Assembly: GCF_000270245.1 (NCBI RefSeq)
Contig: NC_015635.1
Location: 1,550,001 to 1,614,000, forward strand
Direction of reading: 5' to 3'
DNA length: 64,000 nt
From: Microlunatus phosphovorus NM-1
GTDB lineage: Bacteria > Actinomycetota > Actinomycetes > Propionibacteriales > Propionibacteriaceae
In this document: positions 52,654 to 61,537 of the stretch, one piece after another
Layout of the letters: each line of letters begins with the position of its first letter
Numbering within the stretch: the stretch's first letter is position 1
The notes under the pieces: generated by a model
What the model saw: only the letters and a program-made list of their open reading frames with translations
Databases searched by the model: none
What the model was told of the DNA's origin: nothing
Translations under genes and position numbers: made by a program

Positions 52654-55479
52654 TCAGAACAGCGGCGGCTCGACGACCTCGGAGGGAACTGCCTCGGCCA
52701 TGAAGTCAGGATCGGACACCGCGTTGGTGTTGGCGTGGTCGTCGCGGCGGGCACCGGGCTGGGCCTGCCGGCTGTAGCTCTCCAGCTCCGACATCACCGA
52801 GCCGTGCTGGTCGACGCAGATGACGATCAGGTCGCCCGGGTTGGACCGGGCGATGGCATGCCGGGTGGCCTCCAGCTCGTCCAGCACGATCTCGACCTGC
52901 TTGCAGCGCGCGCCCTCGGCCATGGCGTCGTGGACACCCTGGGCGATCAGATCGGCAACCTCTCCACGACGTCGACCGCGGAGGGCGTTGTCTTCGCGGA
53001 CGATCACCACGTCGAAGTGCTGGGCGGCGACCTCGCCGAGCTCGCGCATGTCGGCATTGCGCCGGTCCCCGGCGGTGGCGATGACGCCGATCCGGCTCAC
53101 CCGGCCCAGCTCGGAGGCCTTGTCCAAGGCCGCACCGGTCTTGTCCACGAAATCGCCGAGCATCATGAGCCCGGGGACGTTGTGGGCGTAGTCGACGACG
53201 ACCGTACGACCTTCGACGATGACCTCGTTCAGCCGGCCGGGGGACAGGTAGTAGTTGGTCGAGAACGAGCGCAATCCCTGCCGGATGTCGTGCAAGGACG
53301 CGCCGGCGGCGAAGGCCGCAGCCGCAGCGGCCATCGCGTTCTGGACATTCATCATGGCCCGCCCTCCGAAGGTGGCCGGCAGCAGATGGGTCCAGGCCAG
53401 CTGCATCGAGCGGCGGCCCTCGACGACCTTGATCATGTCGCCGAGCTCACTGCGGTCGAGCATCACCGCCCGGCCGCCACGCCGGCAGTGATCCTCCACC
53501 GACTCACGGATCTCGGTGCCCGGCTCGGCCAGGGTGAACCACACGACCCGGCCGGAGCACCGACGGCGCATGGCTCGGACCAGCGGATCGTCGGCGTTCA
53601 GCACCGCGTAGCCGTTGCGGGGCACGGCCTCGGCGACGACAGCCTTCACGTCGGCCAGCTGTTCCACGGTCTCGATGCCGCGCAGACCCAGGTGATCTGG
53701 CTGGACATTGAGCACCACGCCGACGTCGTTGCGCTCATAACCCAGTCCCTCACGGAGGATGCCGCCGCGGGCGACCTCGAACACCGCCATGTCGACGCGC
53801 GGGTTCTGCAGCACCATCTTCGCCGAGCGCGGGCCCGACGCATCGGAACGGATCACCAGCCGCTCGTCGATCACCACGCCGTCCGTGGAGGTCATCCCTA
53901 CCTTGCGCCCGATGCCCTTGAAGATATGGGCGATCATCCGGGAGGTGGTGGTCTTGCCGTTGGTCCCGGTGACGGCGATGATCGGGATCCGGCTGGGCGA
54001 GCCCGGCGGGAACAGCATGTCGATCACGGGCTTGGCGATGTACTGCGGGTCGCCGATCGTCGGATGGGTGTGCATCCGGAAACCGGGTGCGGCGTTGACC
54101 TCGCAGATCGCGCCGCCGGTCTCGCGGACCGGCTGGGTGATGTCGGGAGCGATGAAGTCGATGCCGGCGATGTCCAGCCCGATCACCCGGGCGGCTTCCT
54201 CGGCGATCTCGATGTTCTCCGGGTGCGCCTCCATCGTCCGGTCGATCGAGATGCCGCCGGTGGACATGTTGCCGGTCAGCGTGAGCTTGATCATCTCGCC
54301 CTGCGGCGGTACGTCGTCCATCGCGAAACCCTGCTGGGCGACGAGCTCGATCGCGGCCTCGTTCACCTTGATCTTGGTCAGCACCTTCTCGTGCCCGACG
54401 CCGCGGCGCGGGTCGGCGTTGGTCTGCTCGACCAGTCCGGCGACGGTCGAGGTCCCGTCACCGATCACGTGCGCTGGGACCCGTTCGGCGATCGCGGCGA
54501 TCTTGCCGTCGATCACCAGGCAGCGATAGTCCTTGCCGGTCACGTATGTCTCGACGATCACCCAGCCGTTGCGGGACTCCTCGTACGCGACCTCGAAGCC
54601 GGCCCGGACGGCGTCGGCATCGGTCAGGTTCAAGATCACGCCGCGGCCGTGGTTGCCGTCCAGCGGCTTGACCACCACCGGATAGCCGATCCGCTCCGCC
54701 AGCCGGACGGCATCATCGACCCGGCGTACGGACTGCGACCGCGGCACCGGCAGACCGGCATTGCCCAGCAGGGTCAGCGTGAGCTCTTTGTTGCTGGCGA
54801 TATCCACTGCCACCGAGGAGGTGTTGGACGTCATGGTCGCCCGGATCCGCTTCGCGTGGACACCCTGGCCGAGCTGGACGAGCGAGGACGTGTTCAGCCG
54901 GATGTAGGGGATGTCGCGGCTGACCGCCTCGTCGATGATCGCCTGGGTGGACGGCCCGAACGCCGCCCGCTCGCCGCGGATGATGAAGCGCTCGAACTCG
55001 GCATCGAAGTCGAACTCCGGGTCGTGCTCGACCAGATCGTTGACCAGCCGGACCGCCAGCTGGCCGGCCGCCAGGCCGACGGTCTCGTCGGAGTAGGCGT
55101 AGATCACGTTGTACTGACCGCGCACACCCTTGACGCCGCGGGTCTTGCCGCGCCGCATGTCGTGGCCGACGGCCTGCTGCAGCTGCAGTGCCACATGTTC
55201 GGCGACATGCCCGAGCCAGGTGCCCTCCTCCAACCGCTCGACGAACCCGCCGCGGTGGCCGCGGCTGCAGGTGTGGTTGCGCAGCCCCGGCAGTCGCTCC
55301 AACAGTCCCTCGGTGAACCCTGGGATGGTGTTGGTCGGGAAGTCCTCCAGCACGCCGAGATCGACCACCAGCTGGATCGCCGGCTCGTAGTGCCACACAT
55401 TGGGGCCACGAAAGACCCGGCTGGACAAGATCTTCAACTCAGGACGACGCACAGCGGCGACAGTCTCACTCTCACTCAC
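52654..55479 (-). CDS. cphA: Cyanophycin synthetase
   Basis: CphA polymerises aspartate and arginine into the storage polymer cyanophycin. The 941-residue protein has the three expected parts. The N-domain (residues 1-165) contains GPNVWHYEPAIQLVVDLG and CSRGHRGGF. The ATP-grasp domain follows (about 200-480), with VVVKPLDGNHGRGV at residue 269 onwards and ICEVNAAPGFRMH near 458. The Mur-ligase domain has P-loop GTNGKTT at 505-511, EVARGGILREGLG, PDHLGLRGIETVEQLADVK and DYAHNVPGLMMLGDF. The GTG start at 55479 is chosen because AGGAG lies five bases upstream. The cyanophycinase gene is 84 bases upstream on the same strand, so synthesis and breakdown share a unit. Confidence 0.95.
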   Translation of the reverse strand: MSESETVAAVRRPELKILSSRVFRGPNVWHYEPAIQLVVDLGVLEDFPTNTIPGFTEGLLERLPGLRNHTCSRGHRGGFVERLEEGTWLGHVAEHVALQLQQAVGHDMRRGKTRGVKGVRGQYNVIYAYSDETVGLAAGQLAVRLVNDLVEHDPEFDFDAEFERFIIRGERAAFGPSTQAIIDEAVSRDIPYIRLNTSSLVQLGQGVHAKRIRATMTSNTSSVAVDIASNKELTLTLLGNAGLPVPRSQSVRRVDDAVRLAERIGYPVVVKPLDGNHGRGVILNLTDADAVRAGFEVAYEESRNGWVIVETYVTGKDYRCLVIDGKIAAIAERVPAHVIGDGTSTVAGLVEQTNADPRRGVGHEKVLTKIKVNEAAIELVAQQGFAMDDVPPQGEMIKLTLTGNMSTGGISIDRTMEAHPENIEIAEEAARVIGLDIAGIDFIAPDITQPVRETGGAICEVNAAPGFRMHTHPTIGDPQYIAKPVIDMLFPPGSPSRIPIIAVTGTNGKTTTSRMIAHIFKGIGRKVGMTSTDGVVIDERLVIRSDASGPRSAKMVLQNPRVDMAVFEVARGGILREGLGYERNDVGVVLNVQPDHLGLRGIETVEQLADVKAVVAEAVPRNGYAVLNADDPLVRAMRRRCSGRVVWFTLAEPGTEIRESVEDHCRRGGRAVMLDRSELGDMIKVVEGRRSMQLAWTHLLPATFGGRAMMNVQNAMAAAAAAFAAGASLHDIRQGLRSFSTNYYLSPGRLNEVIVEGRTVVVDYAHNVPGLMMLGDFVDKTGAALDKASELGRVSRIGVIATAGDRRNADMRELGEVAAQHFDVVIVREDNALRGRRRGEVADLIAQGVHDAMAEGARCKQVEIVLDELEATRHAIARSNPGDLIVICVDQHGSVMSELESYSRQAQPGARRDDHANTNAVSDPDFMAEAVPSEVVEPPLF

Positions 55480-55563
55480 GAGAACTCCTGAAGGATTGGT
55501 GGTTCGGCGGTGGGGCTCCGTCGCTGATCTTTGCACCAAATCGGGGAGTGTGTCCTGTGCCGG

Positions 55564-56526
55564 TCAGCTCGGGCGAGTGCGGCGCAGATGCCGTGCGTAG
55601 TTGGTGGGGGAGACGCCCTCGGCGGCGATGTCCCGGGCCAGCCCGCGTAGGTCGGACTCGGCGGCGCGGACATCGGCCAGCTCGGCGTCGGGCAGCGGCT
55701 CGGCCTCCTCGACCAGCACCCGCCTGGACAGGTCGAACCGGCTGCCGGCCGGCAGCACATGGATCCTGGCGCCAGACACCAGCAGCGGCGCGGTCCGCTT
55801 GGCCGCGTACGCGTTGCTGACCAGGTGCGAACCATCGATGATCGTCACCGCGCCGCGGCCGACGACCTCCAGCTGGTCGCCGTGCCGGACCATCGCGGCG
55901 GTGTCCTCATCCACGCCGATCCCCAGTAGCGACGGCGACTGGGCCACCAGCGACAGCAGCCGACCGTACCGGTTGCGCTGCTCGAAGTGCTGGTCGATCA
56001 CCACCCCGCGGAGCAGACCCAGGCCCACCGACAGCTGGCTCATCCGCTGCTTGGGGGTGGAGCCGCCGCTGCCGAAGGCGATCATGTGCTCGGCGACGAT
56101 GCTGGCGCCGGCCGAGGTGCCGCCGACGGCCGCGCCGCGCTGGTAGGCGGCGTGGACGGCGTCGGCGAACGGGGTGCCGATGATGAAGTTGCTCAGCTTG
56201 AGCTGGTTGCCGCCGGTCATGAAGACGCCGGTTGCGTCATCCAGCAGGGCGACCAGTTCGGGGTCTCGGGCGTCGGCTCGACTCTCCGGCCGGGCCGAGA
56301 CGACCGAGGCGGCACCGAGGGTGCTGAAGACCGCCTCGTACACCTCCACGACCTCCGGGCCGAGTGAGGAGGCGCTCGGTACGACGACGATCCGGGCCTG
56401 TGAGCCGCCGGCGGCGGCCAGGAACGCGCGCAGCACCGTGCGGCGTCGCAGCTTCGCCTCCGCTCCGCCGATCGCGAACAAGGTGCCCAGGGTGCCGCCC
56501 GGTCCGGCGGCGTGGCTGTCGAGCAT
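55564..56526 (-). CDS. cphB: Cyanophycinase
   Basis: This serine peptidase of the S51 family degrades cyanophycin to beta-Asp-Arg dipeptides. The 320-residue protein has the N-terminal GTLFAIGGAEAK, VFMTGGNQLKLSN near residue 105 and the nucleophile elbow GGTSAGASIVAEHM with Ser near residue 138. It also has RGVVIDQHFEQRNRYGRLLS near residue 173 and GIGVDEDTAAMV near residue 202. It is upstream of cphA on the same strand. It is slightly longer than usual at the C-terminus (about 30 Asp/Glu/Arg-rich residues). Confidence 0.93.
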   Translation of the reverse strand: MLDSHAAGPGGTLGTLFAIGGAEAKLRRRTVLRAFLAAAGGSQARIVVVPSASSLGPEVVEVYEAVFSTLGAASVVSARPESRADARDPELVALLDDATGVFMTGGNQLKLSNFIIGTPFADAVHAAYQRGAAVGGTSAGASIVAEHMIAFGSGGSTPKQRMSQLSVGLGLLRGVVIDQHFEQRNRYGRLLSLVAQSPSLLGIGVDEDTAAMVRHGDQLEVVGRGAVTIIDGSHLVSNAYAAKRTAPLLVSGARIHVLPAGSRFDLSRRVLVEEAEPLPDAELADVRAAESDLRGLARDIAAEGVSPTNYARHLRRTRPS

Positions 56527-56550
56527 GCCGGACAGGATAGGAGAGAAGGA

Positions 56551-57282
56551 TCAGCACCGTGGGATCTGCTGCCAGTTGAGGGCGGCGATCAGCGCCTCTC
56601 CGGCGGCATCCCGTACCGCTTGGAGGGCCTGTCGGCGGCGGTCGGCCTCGTAGACCGACAGGGCGCTGCCGTCGTCGTCCAGGGCCGCCGAGCACGCGGT
56701 CCACAGTCTGGCAGCGCGATCGGCGGCCAGCCGTTGCCGTGGCGGGATGCCCGGGGCGAGCTCGATGGCGGTGTCCTTCGGCCTCGTGCCGCCGGCCACG
56801 TCCAGATCGGTCAACACTCGCGCCGCGGCCAGAACGGTCTCGCTCAGCTGGCGTTCAGCCTCGTACGAGGTCGGCAGCCCGGCGGGAGGCTCGGCGGGCA
56901 GCAGCATCCACTGCACGGCCGGACCCACCCGATGCGGTACGAGGGCCAATCCGCCGCCGCTGGCCACCACGGCCGCGCCGGCGGCCAGCGCCGACCGGGT
57001 CAGCTCGGCCGGTCCACGCAACGGCGCGAGCCGACCAGGGCTCGGCAGCGCCAGTAGCCAGGGCCGGCCGGGATGGTCGACCAGTCGGTCGAAGACTTCG
57101 GCCAGCGGTTCGGCCTGCCAGGGGTCGAGCCCGATCAGGTGGTTGGCGTCGATCACGTGATGGGCGACATCGCCGCCCTGCACGGCATACGGCGCCCGCT
57201 CGCGCAGACTCGGGTCGGTCGCGGCGGCGTTGAGATGGGTGACCAGGCGAACGGCGGCAGGCAACGTCACGAGGCGAAGCAT
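56551..57282 (-). CDS. Conserved actinobacterial protein of unknown function
   Basis: The 243-residue, Ala/Leu-rich soluble protein has no recognised motif. Visible segments are DANHLIGLDPWQAEPLAEVF near residue 45, RPWLLALPSPGRLAPLRGPA near residue 72 and AGAAVVASGGGLALVPHRVG near residue 101. Its position before nfeD and the stomatin gene corresponds to Rv1486c in M. tuberculosis, from memory, but homology is inferred. The ATG at 57282 gives MLRLVTLPAAVRLVTHL. It is divergent from an ABC ATPase gene across 68 bases and lies 24 bases upstream of cphB, so it may lead the cyanophycin unit. Confidence 0.7.
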   Translation of the reverse strand: MLRLVTLPAAVRLVTHLNAAATDPSLRERAPYAVQGGDVAHHVIDANHLIGLDPWQAEPLAEVFDRLVDHPGRPWLLALPSPGRLAPLRGPAELTRSALAAGAAVVASGGGLALVPHRVGPAVQWMLLPAEPPAGLPTSYEAERQLSETVLAAARVLTDLDVAGGTRPKDTAIELAPGIPPRQRLAADRAARLWTACSAALDDDGSALSVYEADRRRQALQAVRDAAGEALIAALNWQQIPRC

Positions 57283-57350
57283 AGGAGGGTGGCGTGACAC
57301 GTCGCTCCTGCATGAAACGGCTCCCGGGCGAGAACGATAGGTTGGCTCGC

Positions 57351-58136
57351 ATGGTGGCAGTGGTTGATCTGGCCGACGTGAGCATCGTCCGTGGGGGGTC
57401 GACCCTGCTCGATTCGGTGAGCCTGCGAATCGAGGAGTCAGATCGGTGGGTCGTGATCGGCCCGAACGGCGCTGGCAAGACCACCCTGCTGCAAGTGCTG
57501 GGCGCGCAGATCCACCCGACCGATGGCGTGGCCGGGCTGCTGGGCGAGGTGCTCGGTCTGGTCGACGTGTTCGAGCTGCGACCTCGGATCGGCATCACCT
57601 CGGCGGCTTTGGCGGAGCGGATCCCGCGCAGTGAGCGGGTGCACGACGTCGTGGTGTCCGCTTCGTATGCCGTGCTCGGCCGCTGGCGGGAGGACTACGA
57701 CGAGCTCGATCACGAGCGCGCCGACGAGCTGTTGACTCAGCTCGGTATCGGTCAGTTCGCCGACCGGACGTTCGGCACCCTCAGCGAGGGTGAGCGCAAG
57801 CGGGTGCAGATCGCCCGGGCGCTGATGACCGATCCGGAGCTGCTGCTGCTCGACGAGCCCGCCGCGGGTCTCGACCTGGCCGGCCGGGAGGCCCTGGTCC
57901 GGACGCTCAGCGAGCTGTCGCAGGATCCGTACGCACCCGCCTCGGTGCTGGTCACCCACCATGTCGAGGAGATCCCGGTCGGTATCACCCACGCCCTGCT
58001 GTTGAAGAAGGGCAAGATCGTCGCGGCCGGGCCGGTGGAAGAGACACTGACCGCCGATAACCTGTCCGCCACCTTCGACCTGCCGCTCGCGCTGACGCGG
58101 ACGGACGGTCGTTGGGCAGCGCGCGCGGTCGCCTGA
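57351..58136 (+). CDS. Orphan ABC transporter ATP-binding protein
   Basis: This 261-residue ATPase has Walker A GPNGAGKTT near residue 37, the signature TLSEGERKRVQIARAL near residue 143 (LSEGE instead of LSGGQ), Walker B ELLLLDEPAAGLD near residue 163 and the switch VLVTHHVEEIP near residue 200. It resembles YlmA/ModF-like soluble ATPases. No permease or binding protein lies nearby. The start ATG at 57351 lacks a strong ribosome site; a start upstream at 57294 is less likely. Confidence 0.85.
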   Translation: MVAVVDLADVSIVRGGSTLLDSVSLRIEESDRWVVIGPNGAGKTTLLQVLGAQIHPTDGVAGLLGEVLGLVDVFELRPRIGITSAALAERIPRSERVHDVVVSASYAVLGRWREDYDELDHERADELLTQLGIGQFADRTFGTLSEGERKRVQIARALMTDPELLLLDEPAAGLDLAGREALVRTLSELSQDPYAPASVLVTHHVEEIPVGITHALLLKKGKIVAAGPVEETLTADNLSATFDLPLALTRTDGRWAARAVA

Positions 58137-58174
58137 TCGGGCACGCCCGACCGGGACACCTCTGATCGGACCAC

Positions 58175-58189
58175 ATTGATCAGATCAAT
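58175..58189. promoter_or_regulatory. Perfect palindrome upstream of the NfeD-like gene
   Basis: ATTGATC (58175-58181) and GATCAAT (58183-58189) flank a single A, forming a perfect 7-base inverted repeat 40 bases before the nfeD ATG. It is AT-rich against the background. It may be an operator; no regulator is identified. Confidence 0.4.
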
Positions 58190-58228
58190 TGCCGCTGTCT
58201 GGCACGATGGATGGAAAGGCGGCGCGAC

Positions 58229-58705
58229 ATGGAGATCAACTTGACCGACTGGCTGGGCGAGCACATCTGGGTCATCTGGCTCAGTGTTGCTGCGCTGCTC
58301 GCGGTCGCCGAGATCTTGTCCCTCGACCTGGTGCTGATCATGCTCGCGGCCGGCGCGCTGGCGGGTGCCGGGGTGGCGCTGATCGCTCCGGACCTGTGGT
58401 GGCTGCAGCTGCTGGTCGCGGCAGGGGTGTCGATTGGCAGCCTGGCGTTGCTCCGGCCCACCCTGCTCGACAAGGTACGCCGGATGCCCGGCTACCGGTC
58501 GTCCACCGACACCATGGTCGGCAGCACCGGCACTGCGGTGTCGCAGATCAGCTATGACGGCGGGGAGATCAAGGTCGCCGGCCTGAGCTGGTCGGCTCGT
58601 ACGATGACGCCAGGCCAGGTCATCGACAAGGGTGACGAGGTGGAGGTCTACGAGATCGACGGTGCGATCGCCGTCGTCTATCCCAAGCACGGCGAGCTGC
58701 CCTGA
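58229..58705 (+). CDS. NfeD-like membrane protein
   Basis: The 158-residue protein has two or three hydrophobic segments in the first half (VIWLSVAALLAVAEILSLDL, VLIMLAAGALAGAGVALIAP and LQLLVAAGVSIGSLALL) and a C-terminal OB-fold domain (GSTGTAVSQISYDGGEIKVA, ending VYEIDGAIAVVYPK). This is the short NfeD form that pairs with a stomatin. The SPFH gene follows after 36 bases, the usual nfeD-stomatin operon. The ATG at 58229 is chosen; a start six codons earlier is possible. Confidence 0.87.
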   Translation: MEINLTDWLGEHIWVIWLSVAALLAVAEILSLDLVLIMLAAGALAGAGVALIAPDLWWLQLLVAAGVSIGSLALLRPTLLDKVRRMPGYRSSTDTMVGSTGTAVSQISYDGGEIKVAGLSWSARTMTPGQVIDKGDEVEVYEIDGAIAVVYPKHGELP

Positions 58706-58741
58706 GCACTCGCCGGCTGATATGCACAGCAAACCGATTGG

Positions 58742-59974
58742 GTGAGTGAGATGGATCTGGCAGTACTGATCGTGATCGTGGCGGTCGCCGTGGCCGTGGC
58801 GCTGTTCCTGGGCGCGACGATCAAGGTGATACGCCAGCAGCAGATCGGCGTGGTCGAGCGGCTGGGCAAATTCCACCGCATCCTCGAGCCCGGACCGCAC
58901 CTGGTGGTGCCGGTGCTGGATCGGGTCCGCTACACCCTCGACATGCGCGAGGCCGTGGTGCCCTTCCCGCCGCAGGGCGTGATCACCGAGGACAACCTGA
59001 TGGTGAACATCGACTCGGTGATCTACTACCAGATCCTGGATGCCCGGCGGGCGGCGTACGAGGCACAGAACTACATCCAGGCCATCGAGCAGCTGACCAT
59101 GACCACGCTGCGCAACATCATCGGCGGACTGGATCTGGAGCAGACCCTGACCAGCCGCGAGGAGATCAACCAGAAGCTGCGGGTGGTGCTGGACGAGGCC
59201 ACCGGCAAGTGGGGCATCAAGGTCAACCGGGTCGAGCTGCGTACGGTCGAGCCGCCGGCCACCATCCGGGATGCGATGGAGAAGGGCGCCCGGGCCGAGC
59301 GGGACAAGCGAGCCGCGATCCTGATCGCCGAAGGCCAGCGGCAGTCCCAGATCCTGGCGGCCGGCGGTGAGAAGGAATCGGCCATCCTGCGAGCCCAGGG
59401 TGATCGCGAGGCGGCGGTGCTGCGGGCCCAGGCGGACCGGCAGTCGCAGATGCTGCGCGCCGAGGGCGAGGCCCAGGCCATCACGACGGTCTTCAATGCC
59501 ATCCATGCCGGTGAGCCGGACCAGGCGTTGCTGGCCTATCAGTACATGCAGATGCTTCCCAGCATCGCCCGGGGCGACGCCAACAAGGTCTGGATCGTGC
59601 CGAGCGAGATCGGCAAGGCGCTGGAGGGTCTGGGCGGCGCGGTCGGCTCGCTCACCGGTTCGATGTCCGGCGGTGTGCAGGGCATCGACCAGGCAGCGAC
59701 GGTCGACAGGTCCAAGTTCGCGGCACCGGAGCCGGTCGATGTGCAGGCCGAGATCACCGAGCAGGCCGAAGCAGACGCCAAGGAGTCTGCGCGGCTGATG
59801 CAGCAGGCGATCGCGGAGGCGCAGGAGCTGGAGCGTGCTGGACGACCGAGGCCGGCGTCGCTTCGACTGCCAGGGGAGGGCGAGCAGCGCGGCATCGGCA
59901 CCGGTCAGCCGGAGCCGGCGGCCTGGCCTGAGCCGGAGGCCCAGCCTCAGCCGGAGGGCCAGCAGCTGCAGTGA
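58742..59974 (+). CDS. SPFH/stomatin-like membrane protein
   Basis: The 410-residue protein has one N-terminal membrane segment (LAVLIVIVAVAVAVALFLGA) and then the SPFH domain (residues 25-190) with VVERLGKFHRILEPGPHLVV and DMREAVVPFPPQGVITEDNL. An alanine/glutamate/glutamine coiled-coil stretch (residues 195-260) follows, and a Gln/Pro/Glu-rich C-terminus ends the protein. Stomatins with NfeD organise membrane microdomains or quality control. It corresponds in position to Rv1488. The TGA overlaps the GTG of the transporter gene (GTGA). Confidence 0.93.
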   Translation: MSEMDLAVLIVIVAVAVAVALFLGATIKVIRQQQIGVVERLGKFHRILEPGPHLVVPVLDRVRYTLDMREAVVPFPPQGVITEDNLMVNIDSVIYYQILDARRAAYEAQNYIQAIEQLTMTTLRNIIGGLDLEQTLTSREEINQKLRVVLDEATGKWGIKVNRVELRTVEPPATIRDAMEKGARAERDKRAAILIAEGQRQSQILAAGGEKESAILRAQGDREAAVLRAQADRQSQMLRAEGEAQAITTVFNAIHAGEPDQALLAYQYMQMLPSIARGDANKVWIVPSEIGKALEGLGGAVGSLTGSMSGGVQGIDQAATVDRSKFAAPEPVDVQAEITEQAEADAKESARLMQQAIAEAQELERAGRPRPASLRLPGEGEQRGIGTGQPEPAAWPEPEAQPQPEGQQLQ

Positions 59975-60738
59975 GCTGGTGGGAGCTGCTGCTCGTCGCA
60001 TTGGCGGGCGGCGGTGCCGGGCTGATCAACGCCGTCGTGGGCACCGGTACCTTGATCACTTTTCCCACGTTGTTGGCGTTCGGTGTGCCACCGGTGCTCG
60101 CCAACGTGTCCAACAGCATCGGCCTGGCCCCCGGCTCGTTGTCGGCGGCGCTGGCCAGCAGACCGGATCTCGCCGGACAGCGACCGCGGGTGCTCCGCTA
60201 CGGACTTGCGTCGCTGCTCGGCAGCATCGTCGGCGCCCTGCTGCTGCTCTGGCTGCCGCCGTCAGCGTTCAAGGCGATCGTGCCGGTGCTGATCGGTCTC
60301 GGCTGCGTGCTGGTGATCATCGGACCTTGGCTGACACGGCAGATCGCCGCCCGTCGGGAGCGACTCGGTGCCGGTGACGTGTCGGCGGTCGGGCCGGCCT
60401 GGCTGTTCCCCGCGATTGTCTTCACCGGCATGTACGGCGGCTATTTCGGCGCCGCCCAGGGCGTGCTGGTGATGGCCATCATGGGCGTCGCGCTGGCCGA
60501 GAGCATGGCCCGGATCAACGGGCTCAAGAACGTGCTGGTGATGATCGCCAACGCGGTCGCCGGGGTCGTCTTCGTGATCATCTCCGAGGTCGACTGGTCC
60601 ATCGTGCTGGCCCTGGCCATCGGCTCGGTCCTGGGCGCGCAGGTCGGGGCACGGATCGGTCGCAAGCTGCCGCCGGTCGTCTATCGGGTGGTCATCGTGA
60701 CTGTTGGCGTGCTCGCGATCGTCTCTTTGGTGCGCTGA
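59971..60738 (+). CDS. TSUP (TauE/SafE) family membrane transporter
   Basis: The 255-residue protein has eight hydrophobic segments and the family features LINAVVGTGTLITFPTLL near residue 17 and FTGMYGGYFGAAQGVL near residue 150. It is a putative sulfite, sulfoacetate or other anion exporter; the substrate is unknown. It is translationally coupled to the stomatin gene through the GTGA overlap. The last 477 bases are overlapped on the other strand by the unusual 3' extension of the DUF817 gene. Confidence 0.87.
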   Translation: MSWWELLLVALAGGGAGLINAVVGTGTLITFPTLLAFGVPPVLANVSNSIGLAPGSLSAALASRPDLAGQRPRVLRYGLASLLGSIVGALLLLWLPPSAFKAIVPVLIGLGCVLVIIGPWLTRQIAARRERLGAGDVSAVGPAWLFPAIVFTGMYGGYFGAAQGVLVMAIMGVALAESMARINGLKNVLVMIANAVAGVVFVIISEVDWSIVLALAIGSVLGAQVGARIGRKLPPVVYRVVIVTVGVLAIVSLVR

Positions 60739-61524
60739 GCCGTGAACCTGGTGCGGCGGTGAGCTGTAAAACCGGCCCTCGCCCAGCTTGACCGCGGCGA
60801 CCAGGACGAAGCTCAGGCTCACCAGCAACGCCCACGAGCCCCACTTGCCGACGTGCACCAGCTGCCAGAAGTCGGCTTGATCCGGATACTGCCAGGCGCC
60901 GAGCCAGGTGGCTCCGTTCTCCGCGACCCACAGGAAGAACCCGATCAGCACGAACGACAGACTGAGCGGCATCGCATACCGTTGCTGGCCCACGGTGAAG
61001 CCAACCCGACTCCGCCACAGCACGATGACGAAGCCGATCGCGATCAGGACCCGCAGGTCCGGCAGCCAGTGGTGACTGAAGAAGTTCGCGTACGCCGCCG
61101 CCGCCAGGATCACGGCGGGCAGCCAGGGAAAGCGGTTCACGCGCAGGTCGAAGCGCCGGAATGCCTGGCAGATGTAGGAGCCGACCGCCGCGTACATGAA
61201 GCCGGAGTAGAGCGGCACTCCGGCAATCTTGGTCCAGGCGTCCTCGGGATAGGACCAGGAACCGACCCGCACTTTGAACAGTTCCAGTGCAAGTCCCAGG
61301 GCGTGGAAGGCCACGATCACGGCGACCTCGCGAGCCGTCTCCAGGCGGAGCACGAAGAACACCGCCGTGATCAGGATTCCGTACGCCAGCAGCGCGTCGT
61401 AGCGCGGAATGGGCAAGGGAACGGATCTGCTCACCGCCAGCCCGAGGAAGATGGCGATCGCGAACAGACAGCACTGGGTCTCGATCCAGCCGAAGCGGAC
61501 CAGTTGAGCGACGGCTGCCCGCAT
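60262..61524 (-). CDS. DUF817 membrane protein with unusual antisense read-through tail
   Basis: Residues 1 to about 254 (61524-60761) are DUF817-like. They contain about eight membrane segments, ELFKVRVGSWSYPEDAW near residue 82, PLYSGFMYAAVGSYICQAF near residue 104, FFSHHWLPDLRVLIAIGF near residue 147 and ENGATWLGAWQYPDQADFW near residue 206. The normal C-terminus would be around VAAVKLGEG. No stop occurs there, and the frame continues for about 165 His/Asp/Gln-rich residues to TAG/TGA at 60262, antisense to the TSUP gene. In either other frame a stop occurs at once (60681 or 60692). A lost stop, a frameshift, or a real long tail are all possible. Confidence 0.72.
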   Translation of the reverse strand: MRAAVAQLVRFGWIETQCCLFAIAIFLGLAVSRSVPLPIPRYDALLAYGILITAVFFVLRLETAREVAVIVAFHALGLALELFKVRVGSWSYPEDAWTKIAGVPLYSGFMYAAVGSYICQAFRRFDLRVNRFPWLPAVILAAAAYANFFSHHWLPDLRVLIAIGFVIVLWRSRVGFTVGQQRYAMPLSLSFVLIGFFLWVAENGATWLGAWQYPDQADFWQLVHVGKWGSWALLVSLSFVLVAAVKLGEGRFYSSPPHQVHGSAHQRDDREHANSHDDHPIDDRRQLATDPCPDLRAQDRADGQGQHDGPVDLGDDHEDDPGDRVGDHHQHVLEPVDPGHALGQRDAHDGHHQHALGGAEIAAVHAGEDNRGEQPGRPDRRHVTGTESLPTGGDLPCQPRSDDHQHAAETDQHRHDRLER

Positions 61525-61537
61525 CAGTCCGAGGTTG

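Noticed and set aside
52627-55491. A 954-codon open frame on the plus strand opposite cphA
   Set aside because: It exactly mirrors cphA; its translation is His/Asp/Gly/Val-rich without motifs, as expected for the antisense of a GC-rich gene.
57752-60001. A 749-codon minus-strand frame opposite the ABC ATPase, nfeD and stomatin genes
   Set aside because: Antisense shadow; no recognisable motif and three real genes lie on the other strand.
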